A stretch of 64,000 bases of DNA from Mycolicibacterium mucogenicum DSM 44124 (GTDB lineage: Bacteria; Actinomycetota; Actinomycetes; Mycobacteriales; Mycobacteriaceae). This document shows, piece by piece, positions 16,627 to 25,356 of this stretch (position 1 is the stretch's first letter; every line of letters starts with the position of its first letter). The notes beneath the pieces were generated by a model that was not told where the DNA came from, did not search any database, and was given only the letters and a program-made list of their open reading frames with translations. A program made the translations under genes and the position numbers. The stretch spans positions 4,402,001-4,466,000 of the forward strand of contig NZ_CP062008.1 in the NCBI RefSeq assembly GCF_005670685.2. The letters are read 5' to 3'.

Positions 16627-17379
16627 TCAGCGCCGCGGCAAATTCGATTCGAGCCGATCCAATAGCGCTTCGAGCGCTTCCTCGAACTCGGTATCGCCGT
16701 AGTCCTCCGAGAGCAACGGTTGCAGTCGCTGCAGCTGCGGGTAATCCGACAGGCTGGCTCGCGGCCGGTCAGCCTCCTCGAGGATCGCCTCGGCAGGACT
16801 CAACTGGGCGCCGCGGGCTGATACCTCCAGCAAGAGCTGTCCCACCAAGAACGTGGTGTACGCCCGGTATGCCGCCACTGCGGCGACGTCGTCGAACCCG
16901 TATGAGAGCAAGGTGTCGAGGAAGCTCTCCATCCAGCGCATGCTGCGTAGCGGCGGGCGAACCCAAGGCGCCTCCGGTGCCTGCGTGGCCACCAGCGGGA
17001 AGAGTTCGGGATGCTGCAGGGCGATCTGGCGCACTCCGTGTGCAAGCCTGATCAGATAGTCCTGCCAGCCGTCTTCCTGCCGGCGGGCCGCCAACTGCTC
17101 GGCGTACAAGCGGTCGACGACATGGTCGACCACGCCGGTCAGCAGGTCTCCCCTGCTATGGACATACCGGTACAGGGCCATCGCCTCCACACCGCATGCC
17201 GCGCCCAGCCGGCGCATGGTCAGCTTGTCCAGCCCATGCTCGTCGATGAAGGCGATCGCGGTGTCCAGGATGAACTCGCGCGACAATGCCGGGTGGCCAT
17301 CGCGCAGGCCATCACCGGACACGGCATCAGAGCCGCCCGCCGCCGTTGCGGGAACTCCGGAATCATTGGCTCCCGACAA
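16627..17379 (-). CDS. TetR/AcrR-family regulator
   Basis: 250 residues with a disordered 30-residue N-terminus. The DNA-binding domain is SREFILDTAIAFIDEHGLDKLTMRRLGAACGVEAMALYRYVHSR, in the family's usual form (shown here by its parts: recognition helix VEAMALYRYVHS). The C-terminal helical ligand domain resembles the TetR_C group. It lies downstream of glgX on the same strand, with 95 bp between. The start could be one of several nearby codons. Confidence 0.83.
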   Translation of the reverse strand: MSGANDSGVPATAAGGSDAVSGDGLRDGHPALSREFILDTAIAFIDEHGLDKLTMRRLGAACGVEAMALYRYVHSRGDLLTGVVDHVVDRLYAEQLAARRQEDGWQDYLIRLAHGVRQIALQHPELFPLVATQAPEAPWVRPPLRSMRWMESFLDTLLSYGFDDVAAVAAYRAYTTFLVGQLLLEVSARGAQLSPAEAILEEADRPRASLSDYPQLQRLQPLLSEDYGDTEFEEALEALLDRLESNLPRR

Positions 17380-17474
17380 CGCGCCGACCTCCCAGTACTC
17401 GCTGATTCCGGGACAACGCTAGCCGCAGTTCGCGACGAAATGGTGGAGCGTCACCACGGGCAGCGTGCTTGTTT

Positions 17475-19628
17475 TCAGGAAACGGTACGGAACACCGTGA
17501 GGGCACGGCCTTCCACTGTCACGGTAGCTTCCGCCTCGAGCGGCGTGTTCTCAGCGTCCACGGTGGCCAGACCACTGGCGGTGTCGAGTATCAATTGCCA
17601 TCTGGAGCCGAATTGTTCGGGCGGCAGCGCGAATTCGATGGCGTCATCGTGAGCGTTGAAACACAGCACAAACGAGTCGTCGACGACCCGCTGCCCGCGC
17701 TCGTCCAGGTCCGGGATGCCCTGCCCGTTGAGGTAGACCGCAACGGACTTGCCGAAGGCGGTGTTCCAATCGTCGTCGGTCATCTCCGAGCCGCTCGGGG
17801 TGAAGAAGGCGACGTCCGGGACGTCCTGTGCGCCCCGGGCACGCACCGGCCGACCGTTGAAGAAGCGGCGACGCCGAAAAACCGGGTGCGCGGTACGGAT
17901 TGCGGCGACGCCACCGATGAACGCGGTCAACTCGGTGTCTGCGGATTCCCAATCGATCCAGGTGATTTCGTTGTCCTGGCAGTAGCCGTTGTTGTTTCCC
18001 CCCTGCGTGCGGCCCAGTTCGTCGCCGTGCGAAATCATGGGCACGCCCTGGCTCAGCAAGGTGGTGGCCAGAAAATTGCGCTGCTGGCGCCGCCGCAGCG
18101 TCTCGATGTCGGGATCGTCGGTCGGACCTTCCACACCGCAGTTCCATGACCGGTTGTTCGATTCGCCATCGGCGTTGTCGTCACCGTTGGCCTCGTTGTG
18201 TTTCTCGTTGTAGGACACCAGGTCCCGCAGCGTGAAACCGTCATGGGCGGTCACGAAATTGATCGAGGCGACCGGCCGGCGCGAGGTGTGCTCATACAGG
18301 TCCGCCGATCCCGTGAGCCGTGACGCGAATTCACCGAGCGTGGACTCCTCACCGCGCCAGAAGTCACGCACGGCGTCGCGGTACTTGCCGTTCCATTCCG
18401 TCCACTGCGGCGGGAAGTTCCCGACCTGATAACCACCGGGCCCGACATCCCACGGCTCGGCGATCAACTTGACCTGGCTGATGACCGGATCCTGCTGCAC
18501 CATCTCGAAGAACGTCGAGAGCCGGTCCACGTCGTAGAACTCCCGCGCCAGCGTGGACGCCAGATCGAAACGGAAACCGTCGACATGCATCTCGGTCACC
18601 CAGTACCGCAACGAATCCATGATGAGCTGCAGGGCATGCGGGTGACCGGCATTGAGGCTGTTTCCCGTGCCCGTGTAGTCCATGTAGAACTTCTGCTCCC
18701 CATCGACCAGCCGGTAGTAGGCGGCGTTGTCGATCCCCCGGAAGGACAGCGTCGGGCCCAGGTGGTTGCCTTCCGCGGTGTGGTTGTAGACCACATCGAG
18801 GATCACCTCGATGTCCGCCTGGTGCAGGTCGCGCACCATGGCCTTGAACTCTTGAACCTGACCTCCGGGCGTCACCCCTGACGTGTACTTGGGGTCCGGC
18901 GCGAAGAACCCGATGGTGTTGTACCCCCAGTAATTCGACAGCCCTTTGTCGATCAGCACGGAGTCGTTGGCGAAGTGGTGCACCGGCATCAACTCGATGG
19001 CGGTGACGCCGAAGCTCTTCAAATGGTCGATTATCGCGGGATGCGCGACACCTGCGTAGGTACCGCGGTCGCGGTCGGGAACGTCGGGGTGACGCTGCGT
19101 CAGCCCCTTTACATGGGCCTCGTAGATCACCGAATCGGCGTACGCGCGCTGCGGCGGCCGGTCCGTCCCCCAGTCGAAGTACGGGTTGATCACCACCGAC
19201 TTCGGCATGCGGGCGGCAGAATCGTCGTCGTTGCGGCTGTCTTCGTCACCGAAGTTGTATCCGAAGAGGCTTTGGTCCCAACGGAATTCGCCGTCGATCG
19301 CCTTGGCGTAGGGATCGATCAGCAGCTTGTTCGGGTTGCAGCGCTGCCCCGCCGCCGGGTCGTACGGCCCATGGACCCGATAGCCGTAGTGCTGTCCGGG
19401 TACAACGTCGGGCAGGAATCCGTGCCAGATGAATCCGTCGACTTCCGGCAGCACCACTCGCGTTTCGGTGCCATCGTCGGCGAACAGGCAGAGCTCAACC
19501 CGCTCCGCGGCCTCACTGAAGACGGCGAAGTTCGTTCCGACGCCGTCATACGTCGCTCCGAGTGGATACGCCTTGCCCGGCCATACTTCGGTGCGACGGT
19601 TGTCCTCCGAGTCGGCGGACTCTGTCAT
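17475..19628 (-). CDS. glgX: Glycogen debranching enzyme GlgX
   Basis: 717 residues from ATG 19628, preceded by GGAGAG. An N-terminal carbohydrate-binding (CBM48) part begins [21 protein letters not shown]; the GH13 catalytic barrel has [18 protein letters not shown] (nucleophile D), [10 protein letters not shown] (acid E) and VTAHDGFTL. It hydrolyses alpha-1,6 branches of limit dextrins in glycogen turnover. It starts 170 bp from the divergent 51-residue SigF-dependent membrane gene. Confidence 0.93.
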   Translation of the reverse strand: MTESADSEDNRRTEVWPGKAYPLGATYDGVGTNFAVFSEAAERVELCLFADDGTETRVVLPEVDGFIWHGFLPDVVPGQHYGYRVHGPYDPAAGQRCNPNKLLIDPYAKAIDGEFRWDQSLFGYNFGDEDSRNDDDSAARMPKSVVINPYFDWGTDRPPQRAYADSVIYEAHVKGLTQRHPDVPDRDRGTYAGVAHPAIIDHLKSFGVTAIELMPVHHFANDSVLIDKGLSNYWGYNTIGFFAPDPKYTSGVTPGGQVQEFKAMVRDLHQADIEVILDVVYNHTAEGNHLGPTLSFRGIDNAAYYRLVDGEQKFYMDYTGTGNSLNAGHPHALQLIMDSLRYWVTEMHVDGFRFDLASTLAREFYDVDRLSTFFEMVQQDPVISQVKLIAEPWDVGPGGYQVGNFPPQWTEWNGKYRDAVRDFWRGEESTLGEFASRLTGSADLYEHTSRRPVASINFVTAHDGFTLRDLVSYNEKHNEANGDDNADGESNNRSWNCGVEGPTDDPDIETLRRRQQRNFLATTLLSQGVPMISHGDELGRTQGGNNNGYCQDNEITWIDWESADTELTAFIGGVAAIRTAHPVFRRRRFFNGRPVRARGAQDVPDVAFFTPSGSEMTDDDWNTAFGKSVAVYLNGQGIPDLDERGQRVVDDSFVLCFNAHDDAIEFALPPEQFGSRWQLILDTASGLATVDAENTPLEAEATVTVEGRALTVFRTVS

Positions 19629-19716
19629 GTGCTCTCCTCGAACGAGAGGGCTTGGGTGGGAGGGATAGCCCGGATCAGCGCCATCCAATCATCGCGGCGG
19701 TGGGATTGCACGGTTG

Positions 19717-19742
19717 GTTTGACCGGGCGCCGACGTGGGTAC
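19717..19742 (+). promoter_or_regulatory. SigF promoter of the second 51-residue gene
   Basis: GGTTT, 16 bases, then GGGTAC, 57 bp before ATG 19799. One of the best SigF matches in the window. Confidence 0.75.
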
Positions 19743-19798
19743 CTGAAAGCCGCCGGCCTTGACGAAGACGTCAACGCCCCGAGCGAGGAGCGCAACAC

Positions 19799-19954
19799 AT
19801 GATCATCTTGGGCATTATTCTGCTGGTCCTGGGATACGCCTTGGCCGTGCCGATTTTGGAGACCATCGGTGCAATTCTGGTCGTGATCGGGGCGGTCCTG
19901 TGGATCCTGGGCGCCGTGGGGCGGCCGGTCGCAGGACGCAAAGTGTGGTTCTAG
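19799..19954 (+). CDS. 51-residue membrane protein, copy 2 (DUF6131-like)
   Basis: Starts MIILGIILLVLGYALAV, has two membrane helices, then GAVLWILGAVGRPVAGRK and an aromatic end. It has the same length and layout as the protein at 14378-14533 and, like it, sits behind a SigF promoter. The AI-2E family gene starts 38 bp later and is probably on the same transcript. Its function is unknown. Confidence 0.78.
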   Translation: MIILGIILLVLGYALAVPILETIGAILVVIGAVLWILGAVGRPVAGRKVWF

Positions 19955-19992
19955 CCGGGCCGTAAGCATTCCTGCGCACCGCGGGCACTGTC

Positions 19993-21219
19993 GTGACGAG
20001 CGCCCGGCCGTGCGGTAACCGCGAACCACCCGACGAGGCGAAACACGTAGAGAAGACAGGTGAAGCCGGCCAGCCGGCGCACCACGAAATGGTGGGGCAG
20101 CCGCACGGCACCGATGAGGAACCGATCGCCGCGGCCGAAGCTGTTGCCGCGGAGATGAAAACCGACGCCCGTCCCCATGGGGAACTGGGCCGCCGGTTCG
20201 ATCGGCACTCGCCGTTCTTCGTCGGGATGACGGCGGCAGCCGGCGTTGCCGTGACGTACGGCGCCATGCACCTGCTGGTCGCCGCGCAGTCGGTGCTGGT
20301 GCTGATCGGGGTGGCCTTCTTCCTGGCATTGGGGTTGGAACCCGCCGTCTCATGGTTCGTCAACCACCATCTGCCGCGCTGGCTGGCCACCACAACGGTT
20401 TTCGTCATCTTTCTCGCGCTGATGGCGGCGTTCGTGGCAGCGGCCATTCCTCCGCTGTCGCAGCAAGCCACGCAGCTGATCCATCAGGCGCCGCACTACA
20501 TTCAGCAAGCGCAGAGCCACTCGTCCACGATCGGAAAGCTCAACGACCGCTTCCACATTCAGCAGCGGATCACCGACACGATGAACGGTTCGGGCGGCTC
20601 GATACTCAACGAGATCGTCACCGCCAGTTCCGCGGTGTTCGCCGCACTGGCGGACATGCTCATCGTCATCGTGCTGACCGTGTACTTCCTGATCGATTTT
20701 CCGCGCATCCGCGCAACGTTGTATCGGCTTGTCCCCCAAACCCGTCGACCCCGGGCGATCCTCATCGGCGACGACGTCTTCGCCAAGGTCGGCGCCTACG
20801 TACTGGGCAACGTGGCGATATCGGCGATCGCCGCCGTGGCCACCGCGGTGTGGCTCACCGCCTTCGATGTGCCCTACCCGCTGCTGCTCGGCATCTTCGT
20901 CGGACTTTTCGATCTGGTGCCGGTCGTGGGCTCCACCATCGCCGGAGTGGTGGTGGCGGCGGTGGCGCTGACAGTGTCACTGCCCGTATGTCTCTCTACC
21001 GCAGTCTTTTTCATCGTATTCAGAGCGCTCGAGGACTATCTGCTGGTTCCCCGTATCATCGGGCATGCCGTCAAAGTGCCCGCATTGGTCACCGTGGTGG
21101 CGGTTCTGATCGGCGGCGCGCTGCTCGGCATCGTCGGGGCGTTGGTGGCCATCCCGGTCGCAGCGGCCGTGCAGCTGATCGCCCGCGAGGTGTTGTTCCC
21201 GCGTCTCGATGGCACCTGA
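19993..21219 (+). CDS. AI-2E transporter (PerM/TqsA) family membrane protein
   Basis: 408 residues from GTG 19993; a later start such as ATG 20155 would remove a long charged N-terminus. Seven to eight membrane helices with a central soluble helical segment; the typical motif DDVFAKVGAYVLGNV and the PLLLGIFVGLFDLVPVVGS stretch identify the family. Members are linked to signal export or ion transport. It probably shares the SigF promoter at 19717. Confidence 0.83.
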   Translation: MTSARPCGNREPPDEAKHVEKTGEAGQPAHHEMVGQPHGTDEEPIAAAEAVAAEMKTDARPHGELGRRFDRHSPFFVGMTAAAGVAVTYGAMHLLVAAQSVLVLIGVAFFLALGLEPAVSWFVNHHLPRWLATTTVFVIFLALMAAFVAAAIPPLSQQATQLIHQAPHYIQQAQSHSSTIGKLNDRFHIQQRITDTMNGSGGSILNEIVTASSAVFAALADMLIVIVLTVYFLIDFPRIRATLYRLVPQTRRPRAILIGDDVFAKVGAYVLGNVAISAIAAVATAVWLTAFDVPYPLLLGIFVGLFDLVPVVGSTIAGVVVAAVALTVSLPVCLSTAVFFIVFRALEDYLLVPRIIGHAVKVPALVTVVAVLIGGALLGIVGALVAIPVAAAVQLIAREVLFPRLDGT

Positions 21220-21270
21220 TTCACCTCTCACACGGGCAACCTGATGTCCTGCAGGTCACAACACCACGGT

Positions 21271-21296
21271 GTTTCACCGCCGGGCGGAACGGAAAT
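21271..21296 (+). promoter_or_regulatory. Weak SigF-like promoter of CsbD-like gene 2
   Basis: GTTT-N16-GGAAAT, about 70 bp upstream of ATG 21368. The -10 element deviates from GGGTA, so this is tentative. Its position mirrors that at CsbD copy 1. Confidence 0.3.
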
Positions 21297-21367
21297 TCTT
21301 TCAGCAGGGCGCGGCACAGCGATACCGCTCCTGAGGCAATCCATCCATGACTACCGAAAGGGCAGAC

Positions 21368-21616
21368 ATGAGCGAGAAGCAGAACACCGGACCCGAAGAA
21401 GCCGTGCGTGGCGTGGTGGAAGGTGTGAAGGGCAAAGCGAAGGAAGTCATCGGCACCGTGACGGGCCGCGACGACGTCGTCCGTGAAGGTCAGGCCCAGC
21501 AGGACAAGGCCGATGCACAGCGCGACGCCGCGAAGAAGGAAGCCGAAGCGGAAGCCGCACGGGCGGGCGCCGAAGGCGCTGAGCGCCGACAGGAAGCTGA
21601 GCAGCAGCGTCGCTGA
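21368..21616 (+). CDS. CsbD-like stress protein (Mbp1-type), copy 2
   Basis: 82 residues. The core VVEGVKGKAKEVIGTVTGRD and the Ala/Glu-rich coil are almost the same as in copy 1 at 14802-15047. It is followed by its own terminator. The two copies lie at the two ends of the stress island. Confidence 0.85.
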   Translation: MSEKQNTGPEEAVRGVVEGVKGKAKEVIGTVTGRDDVVREGQAQQDKADAQRDAAKKEAEAEAARAGAEGAERRQEAEQQRR

Positions 21617-21623
21617 CTCACAG

Positions 21624-21660
21624 ATTGGCCCAGCCGGGAGTTCCCCCCGGCTGAGCCAAT
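21624..21660 (+). terminator. Hairpin terminator after CsbD-like gene 2
   Basis: ATTGGCCCAGCCGGG pairs with CCCGGCTGAGCCAAT (one mismatch) around a 7-base loop, just after the stop codon. Confidence 0.65.
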
Positions 21661-21731
21661 TGCTGTGCGCACGTTCATGTTCCGCTACAGCCCCGCGGTT
21701 CCCGCTATGGTCGACCTACGGCACCGCGACG

Positions 21732-22502
21732 TCACTCGACAAGCTTGCTCAGGCAGTACACCCGCTTCGGGGTCGTGAAGACCATCGCCTTCGCCGCAGT
21801 GGCACAGGCCGATTCATCGGTGCTGTCGTCGACGCGCTGGGACACCTTGAACACGCCCGTGTGCGAGTTCGCGATCGCCGGAGCCTGCGCGCACTCGATG
21901 TTCCGGACGCTCTTGCCGGTGAGATCCAGCGCGTAGCAGTCACCCTCGTGCAGGTTCAGCGCGAAACACAGGCTCGGGGCCTTGGGATCGTCCTGATTGC
22001 TGGTGGCGTAGAAGTACGGACCCTCCGATGGCGCCTTGCCGTCGGGGCACAGACCCTTCGAGGTCTCGCCCGCCAATTCGTAGACAGCGTCTGATGATTC
22101 GCAGCTGGTCGAGGTGAATTTGAACTTCTCGTAGTCCGAGGTCGTGACGCACTGCCCCGACTTCAGGTGAGCGCCGAAGACTGTGGTGGTACCCAGCCCC
22201 TTGCGGACCGCGTTGCCGATGCCGCCGAGGACGACCAGCACCACCACTACGCCCACGATCCACATCCACGGCTTGACGCCTGACTTGCGCGGCGGCGGCG
22301 GATATCCGGGAAACGGGTTCGGGGCGCCGTAGTTGGGCTGCGGCTGACCGGCCCACGGTTGTTGATTCGGCGTAGGCCAACCCGGCTGCGGCTGCCACGC
22401 CGGCTGCCCTGGCACGGGCGGGATCGGTTGCCCCGGTGGGCCTCCCGACGGTCCGTGCGGCGGCGGATCCCATGGGCCTTGCTGCGGTGGTGGTTGAGTC
22501 AT
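21732..22502 (-). CDS. Proline-rich membrane-anchored protein
   Basis: 256 residues from ATG 22502. Residues 1-75 are a Pro/Gly/Gln-rich cytoplasmic tail (WAGQPQPNYGAPNPFPGYPP is typical). One membrane helix (WMWIVGVVVVLVVLGGIGNAV) follows, then an extracytoplasmic domain of about 155 residues with six or more cysteines. This architecture is common in mycobacterial septum- and wall-associated proteins; the outer domain is not one I can name. It starts 7 bp after a secreted DUF732 gene and is co-transcribed with it. Confidence 0.75.
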   Translation of the reverse strand: MTQPPPQQGPWDPPPHGPSGGPPGQPIPPVPGQPAWQPQPGWPTPNQQPWAGQPQPNYGAPNPFPGYPPPPRKSGVKPWMWIVGVVVVLVVLGGIGNAVRKGLGTTTVFGAHLKSGQCVTTSDYEKFKFTSTSCESSDAVYELAGETSKGLCPDGKAPSEGPYFYATSNQDDPKAPSLCFALNLHEGDCYALDLTGKSVRNIECAQAPAIANSHTGVFKVSQRVDDSTDESACATAAKAMVFTTPKRVYCLSKLVE

Positions 22503-22509
22503 GGGCCGG

Positions 22510-22836
22510 TCAGTTCGGGGCCGACGTGCACAAGATGCCGTGCGCAGCTTTCGCGAGCGCACCGGTGGGACCCGCATCGGCGCCGTACTGCCCGGCCAGC
22601 GCGCCGACGACGTCGGGCCGCGACTGGCCACTGAACGCCATCTGACACGCCTGCAGCCCGGCCTGCATGATCGCGTCGTCATCGCCCGGGAAGCCCGCAT
22701 TGCGGGCCTGGTTGATGAACCGCTGCTGTTCGGGCGTGAACGGCATCGGCCACGCCGACGCGGGTCCAGCGGCGGCGACGGACAACGCGGAGACTACGGC
22801 GACCACGCCGGCGGTCAGGCGAATCTTTACGGACAT
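22510..22836 (-). CDS. Secreted DUF732 protein
   Basis: 108 residues from ATG 22836 (GGGGGAG before it). A signal peptide (VKIRLTAGVVAVVSALSVAA, cut near ASAW) precedes a DUF732 domain: FTPEQQRFINQARNAGFPG, two conserved cysteines (LQACQMAF, HGILCTSA) and helices. DUF732 proteins are small secreted actinobacterial proteins of unknown role. First gene of a two-gene operon. Confidence 0.82.
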   Translation of the reverse strand: MSVKIRLTAGVVAVVSALSVAAAGPASAWPMPFTPEQQRFINQARNAGFPGDDDAIMQAGLQACQMAFSGQSRPDVVGALAGQYGADAGPTGALAKAAHGILCTSAPN

Positions 22837-23006
22837 TTCTCTCCCCCAAAGTGTCTGATTCCCGCGGGATCGCGGGACCTCAACACCACTCAGCGTAAAT
22901 GGCACGTCGGGACGTCACTAGGTCCATATCCATCTGCCAAACCTTGACGCAGCTCGGCCCGGGACGACCGGGGCCGCGCAATCGCGGAAAATGCTGTGCG
23001 CGTTCG

Positions 23007-23468
23007 CTATTGGAGCGGAAGTTCCACTCCGCGATCACGCTCCGGCCGCGGGCCGAAGATTCGCCGGTCACCCTCGTCGATGCGGACGTCGTTGATGCTC
23101 GCCTCACGATGTTCCATCAGGCCGTCCGCGTCGAACTGCCAGAGCTCATTGCCGTAGCTGCGCCACCACTGCCCCGCGGCGTCATGCCACTCGTACTGGA
23201 ATTTGACGGCGATCCGATTCTCGTGGAACGCCCACAGCGTCTTGCGCAGGGCGTAGTCGTGCTCGCGCTGCCACTTGGCGGTCAGGAACTGCACGATGTC
23301 CTCGCGCCCGGTGACGAAGGTGTCCCGGTTACGCCAGACCGAGTCGGGCGTGTATGCGAGGGCGACGCGCTGCGGGTCGCGGGTGTTCCAGGCGTCCTCG
23401 GCGGCCTGCACCTTCTGGAGTGCGGTTTCTTTCGTGAACGGAGGGACGGGCGGACGTTGCACGGTCAT
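23007..23468 (-). CDS. DUF1348 (NTF2-like) protein
   Basis: 153 residues with the DUF1348 pattern [20 protein letters not shown] and [20 protein letters not shown], an SnoaL/NTF2-like cone fold. The reaction is unknown. It is divergent from a TetR repressor; two matching palindromes lie in the 92 bp between them, so it is the probable target of that repressor. Confidence 0.85.
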   Translation of the reverse strand: MTVQRPPVPPFTKETALQKVQAAEDAWNTRDPQRVALAYTPDSVWRNRDTFVTGREDIVQFLTAKWQREHDYALRKTLWAFHENRIAVKFQYEWHDAAGQWWRSYGNELWQFDADGLMEHREASINDVRIDEGDRRIFGPRPERDRGVELPLQ

Positions 23469-23489
23469 GTTTTGCTCTTCTCCTTTATT

Positions 23490-23541
23490 GAGAACGTGCG
23501 TTCTCTACGCGACTCGACTAGCGTAGGGAACGAACGTTCTC
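23490..23541. promoter_or_regulatory. Paired TetR operators
   Basis: GAGAACG-TG-CGTTCTC (23490-23505) is a perfect dyad and GGGAACG-AA-CGTTCTC (23526-23541) nearly so. They are 36 bp apart, between the DUF1348 gene and the divergent tetR gene, and likely bind that TetR protein. Confidence 0.65.
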
Positions 23542-23560
23542 GACGTCAAGGAGAAACCAC

Positions 23561-24121
23561 ATGCCCGCGCCGATCAGCGACGAACAGAAGTCCCGCGACC
23601 GCGAGGCACTGCTGGACGCCGCGGAGGCCCTCTTCTACGAGCGCGGCATCCAAGCCGTGGGCATGGACGACATCCGCGCGGCGGCGGGAATCGCGCTGAA
23701 GCGCATCTACGGGCTCTTCGCAACCAAGGAAGACCTCGTCGTCGCCGTGCTGCAACGCCGCGACCGCCGCTGGCGCGGCAGCCTGGCCGACTACGTCGAA
23801 CAGCACGCAGATCCACGAGAACGGGTTCTGGCGGTCTTCGACTGGCTGGGGCAATGGTTCGCCGAACCCGATTTCCGCGGCTGCGCCTGGATCAACGCCT
23901 ACGGCGAGCTGGGTGCCACCTCGCCGGCAGTCCTGGCCGAGGTACGCGCCCACAAACAGGCGTTCCATGACCAGATTGCCGGCTGGGTCACCGCCGCCAC
24001 CGATGCGGCGCCGGAACCCCTATGCCTATTGGCCGAAGGCGCGATCGTGACCGCCGCCATCACTGGGGATGCCAAGGCAGCGCAGCGCGCCCGGGAAGCG
24101 AGCAAATCCCTTCTGGGATGA
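23561..24121 (+). CDS. TetR-family repressor
   Basis: 186 residues. The DNA-binding domain spans REALLDAAEALFYERGIQAV and DDIRAAAGIALKRIYGLFAT, followed by a helical ligand-binding domain (DWLGQWFAEPDFRGCAWINA). The ribosome site is AAGGAG. Divergent from DUF1348, with two operators in between, which indicates autorepression and control of the neighbour. Confidence 0.87.
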   Translation: MPAPISDEQKSRDREALLDAAEALFYERGIQAVGMDDIRAAAGIALKRIYGLFATKEDLVVAVLQRRDRRWRGSLADYVEQHADPRERVLAVFDWLGQWFAEPDFRGCAWINAYGELGATSPAVLAEVRAHKQAFHDQIAGWVTAATDAAPEPLCLLAEGAIVTAAITGDAKAAQRAREASKSLLG

Positions 24122-24141
24122 CGACGCCCACCGACCGACTG

Positions 24142-24558
24142 TCAGAACGGCCGGCTGTTCGCCTGCCATTTGGCGGATTCCGGTCGCGGACCGAAGCGCT
24201 CGACGTAGCGGTCGTGCATCTGGGACTGCTTCTGCCGCAGGACTTCGTCGATCAGGTTCGGGTCGAGGCCGTGCTGGCTCAGACGGTAGCGGCGCCACAC
24301 CTTGTTGAGCACGAACGCCATCACGAGGGCCCAGAAGTAGATCGGCAGCGTCATTTCGGAGTGCACGTACACCGACGCCGGCAGCAGCCACAGCGGCGCC
24401 AGTACGAAGATCGGCGGGATGGCGTACCGGATCATGTGCCGGCGCACGGCCCCGTCGTCGGTCAGGTCTTGACGAACCCAATCCCGCAAGTGATCCGGTA
24501 AGCGACGCCCGTAGGCGTAGGTGATGCGCTGCCAGAACGTCGGACTGTCGGCGACCAT
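24142..24558 (-). CDS. DUF5313 membrane protein
   Basis: 138 residues. It has the family layout: a basic amphipathic start (RITYAYGRRLPDHLRDWVRQ), two membrane helices (PPIFVLAPLWLLPASVYV, PIYFWALVMAFVLNKVW) and a polar tail beginning RRYRLSQHGLDP. DUF5313 is confined to mycobacteria and relatives and has no known function. Divergent from a MarR regulator with CCTAA/TTAGG palindromes between. Confidence 0.8.
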   Translation of the reverse strand: MVADSPTFWQRITYAYGRRLPDHLRDWVRQDLTDDGAVRRHMIRYAIPPIFVLAPLWLLPASVYVHSEMTLPIYFWALVMAFVLNKVWRRYRLSQHGLDPNLIDEVLRQKQSQMHDRYVERFGPRPESAKWQANSRPF

Positions 24559-24606
24559 GACGCCTCCTTTGACTGATCAGATCGACGAGCACCATGCTCT
24601 TAGTAC

Positions 24607-24758
24607 CCTAATAGTTAGGACACTATCATTTAGTTTCCTATTCCAAGAGGCCCGAATCGGCTGACCGACACAGGGGTGAGTCCCGTCACGCTGGTTGGAT
24701 CAACCTGCCGCGCAAGGCAATCACCAGGCACGACGCGCACAAATCGTTAGGGCCCTAA
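24607..24758. promoter_or_regulatory. MarR-type operators between the DUF5313 and marR genes
   Basis: CCTAA-TAG-TTAGG (24607-24619) and TTAGGGCCCTAA (24747-24758) use the same TTAGG/CCTAA half-sites in opposite arrangements. They flank both divergent promoters and are probably bound by the adjacent MarR protein. Confidence 0.55.
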
Positions 24759-24778
24759 TTGGTAATAGACTGAGCAAC

Positions 24779-25267
24779 ATGCCCGCTGTCTCGGAAGAAG
24801 TCGACCCCCTGGCCCTGGAACGGCAGGTCTGCTTCGCACTGGCCATCACCAACCGCGCGGTGCTGGCGATCTACCGGCCGCTGCTCGAACCGCTGGGGCT
24901 GACGCATCCGCAATACCTGGTCCTACTGGCGTTGTGGGACAACGCGAAAGCCAAGCAAGACCCGTTGACCGTCAAACAGATCGCTGCGCTGCTGCAGATG
25001 GATTCGGCCACCGTGTCACCGATGCTCAAACGCCTCGAGAGTCTCGAGCTCATTCGCCGTACACGCAGCGCCACCGATGAACGCACCACGCACATCACGC
25101 TGACACCGAAAGGCGCCGCGCTGCGTCGCCGCGCGCTGAAGATTCCGCCGGCGGTGGTCGAACAACTGGGCGTCGACCTCGACGAGCTGGAACGCCTGCA
25201 CGAAGTACTGACCCGAATCAACGCCGCCGCCGTTGCCGCGGGCACGCTGGCGGCGAGTTCCGAGTAG
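24779..25267 (+). CDS. MarR-family regulator (OhrR-like)
   Basis: 162 residues from ATG 24779. A winged-helix: LTHPQYLVLLALWDN, TVKQIAALLQMDSATVSPML and LIRRTRSATDERTTHITLT. Its N-terminus VCFALAITNRAVLAIY resembles the OhrR organic-peroxide sensors, with a cysteine (RQVCFAL) at the place where the sensing cysteine of OhrR lies. No ohr gene is adjacent, so the signal is uncertain. Confidence 0.82.
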   Translation: MPAVSEEVDPLALERQVCFALAITNRAVLAIYRPLLEPLGLTHPQYLVLLALWDNAKAKQDPLTVKQIAALLQMDSATVSPMLKRLESLELIRRTRSATDERTTHITLTPKGAALRRRALKIPPAVVEQLGVDLDELERLHEVLTRINAAAVAAGTLAASSE

Positions 25268-25356
25268 CGGTCAGCAACGCCCGCGGGGCACCCGCCTCGA
25301 AGGTTGTCAACACGATGCGCCGAAAGCGGCTGCGTTCAAGCCTTTCGCACCGGTAG

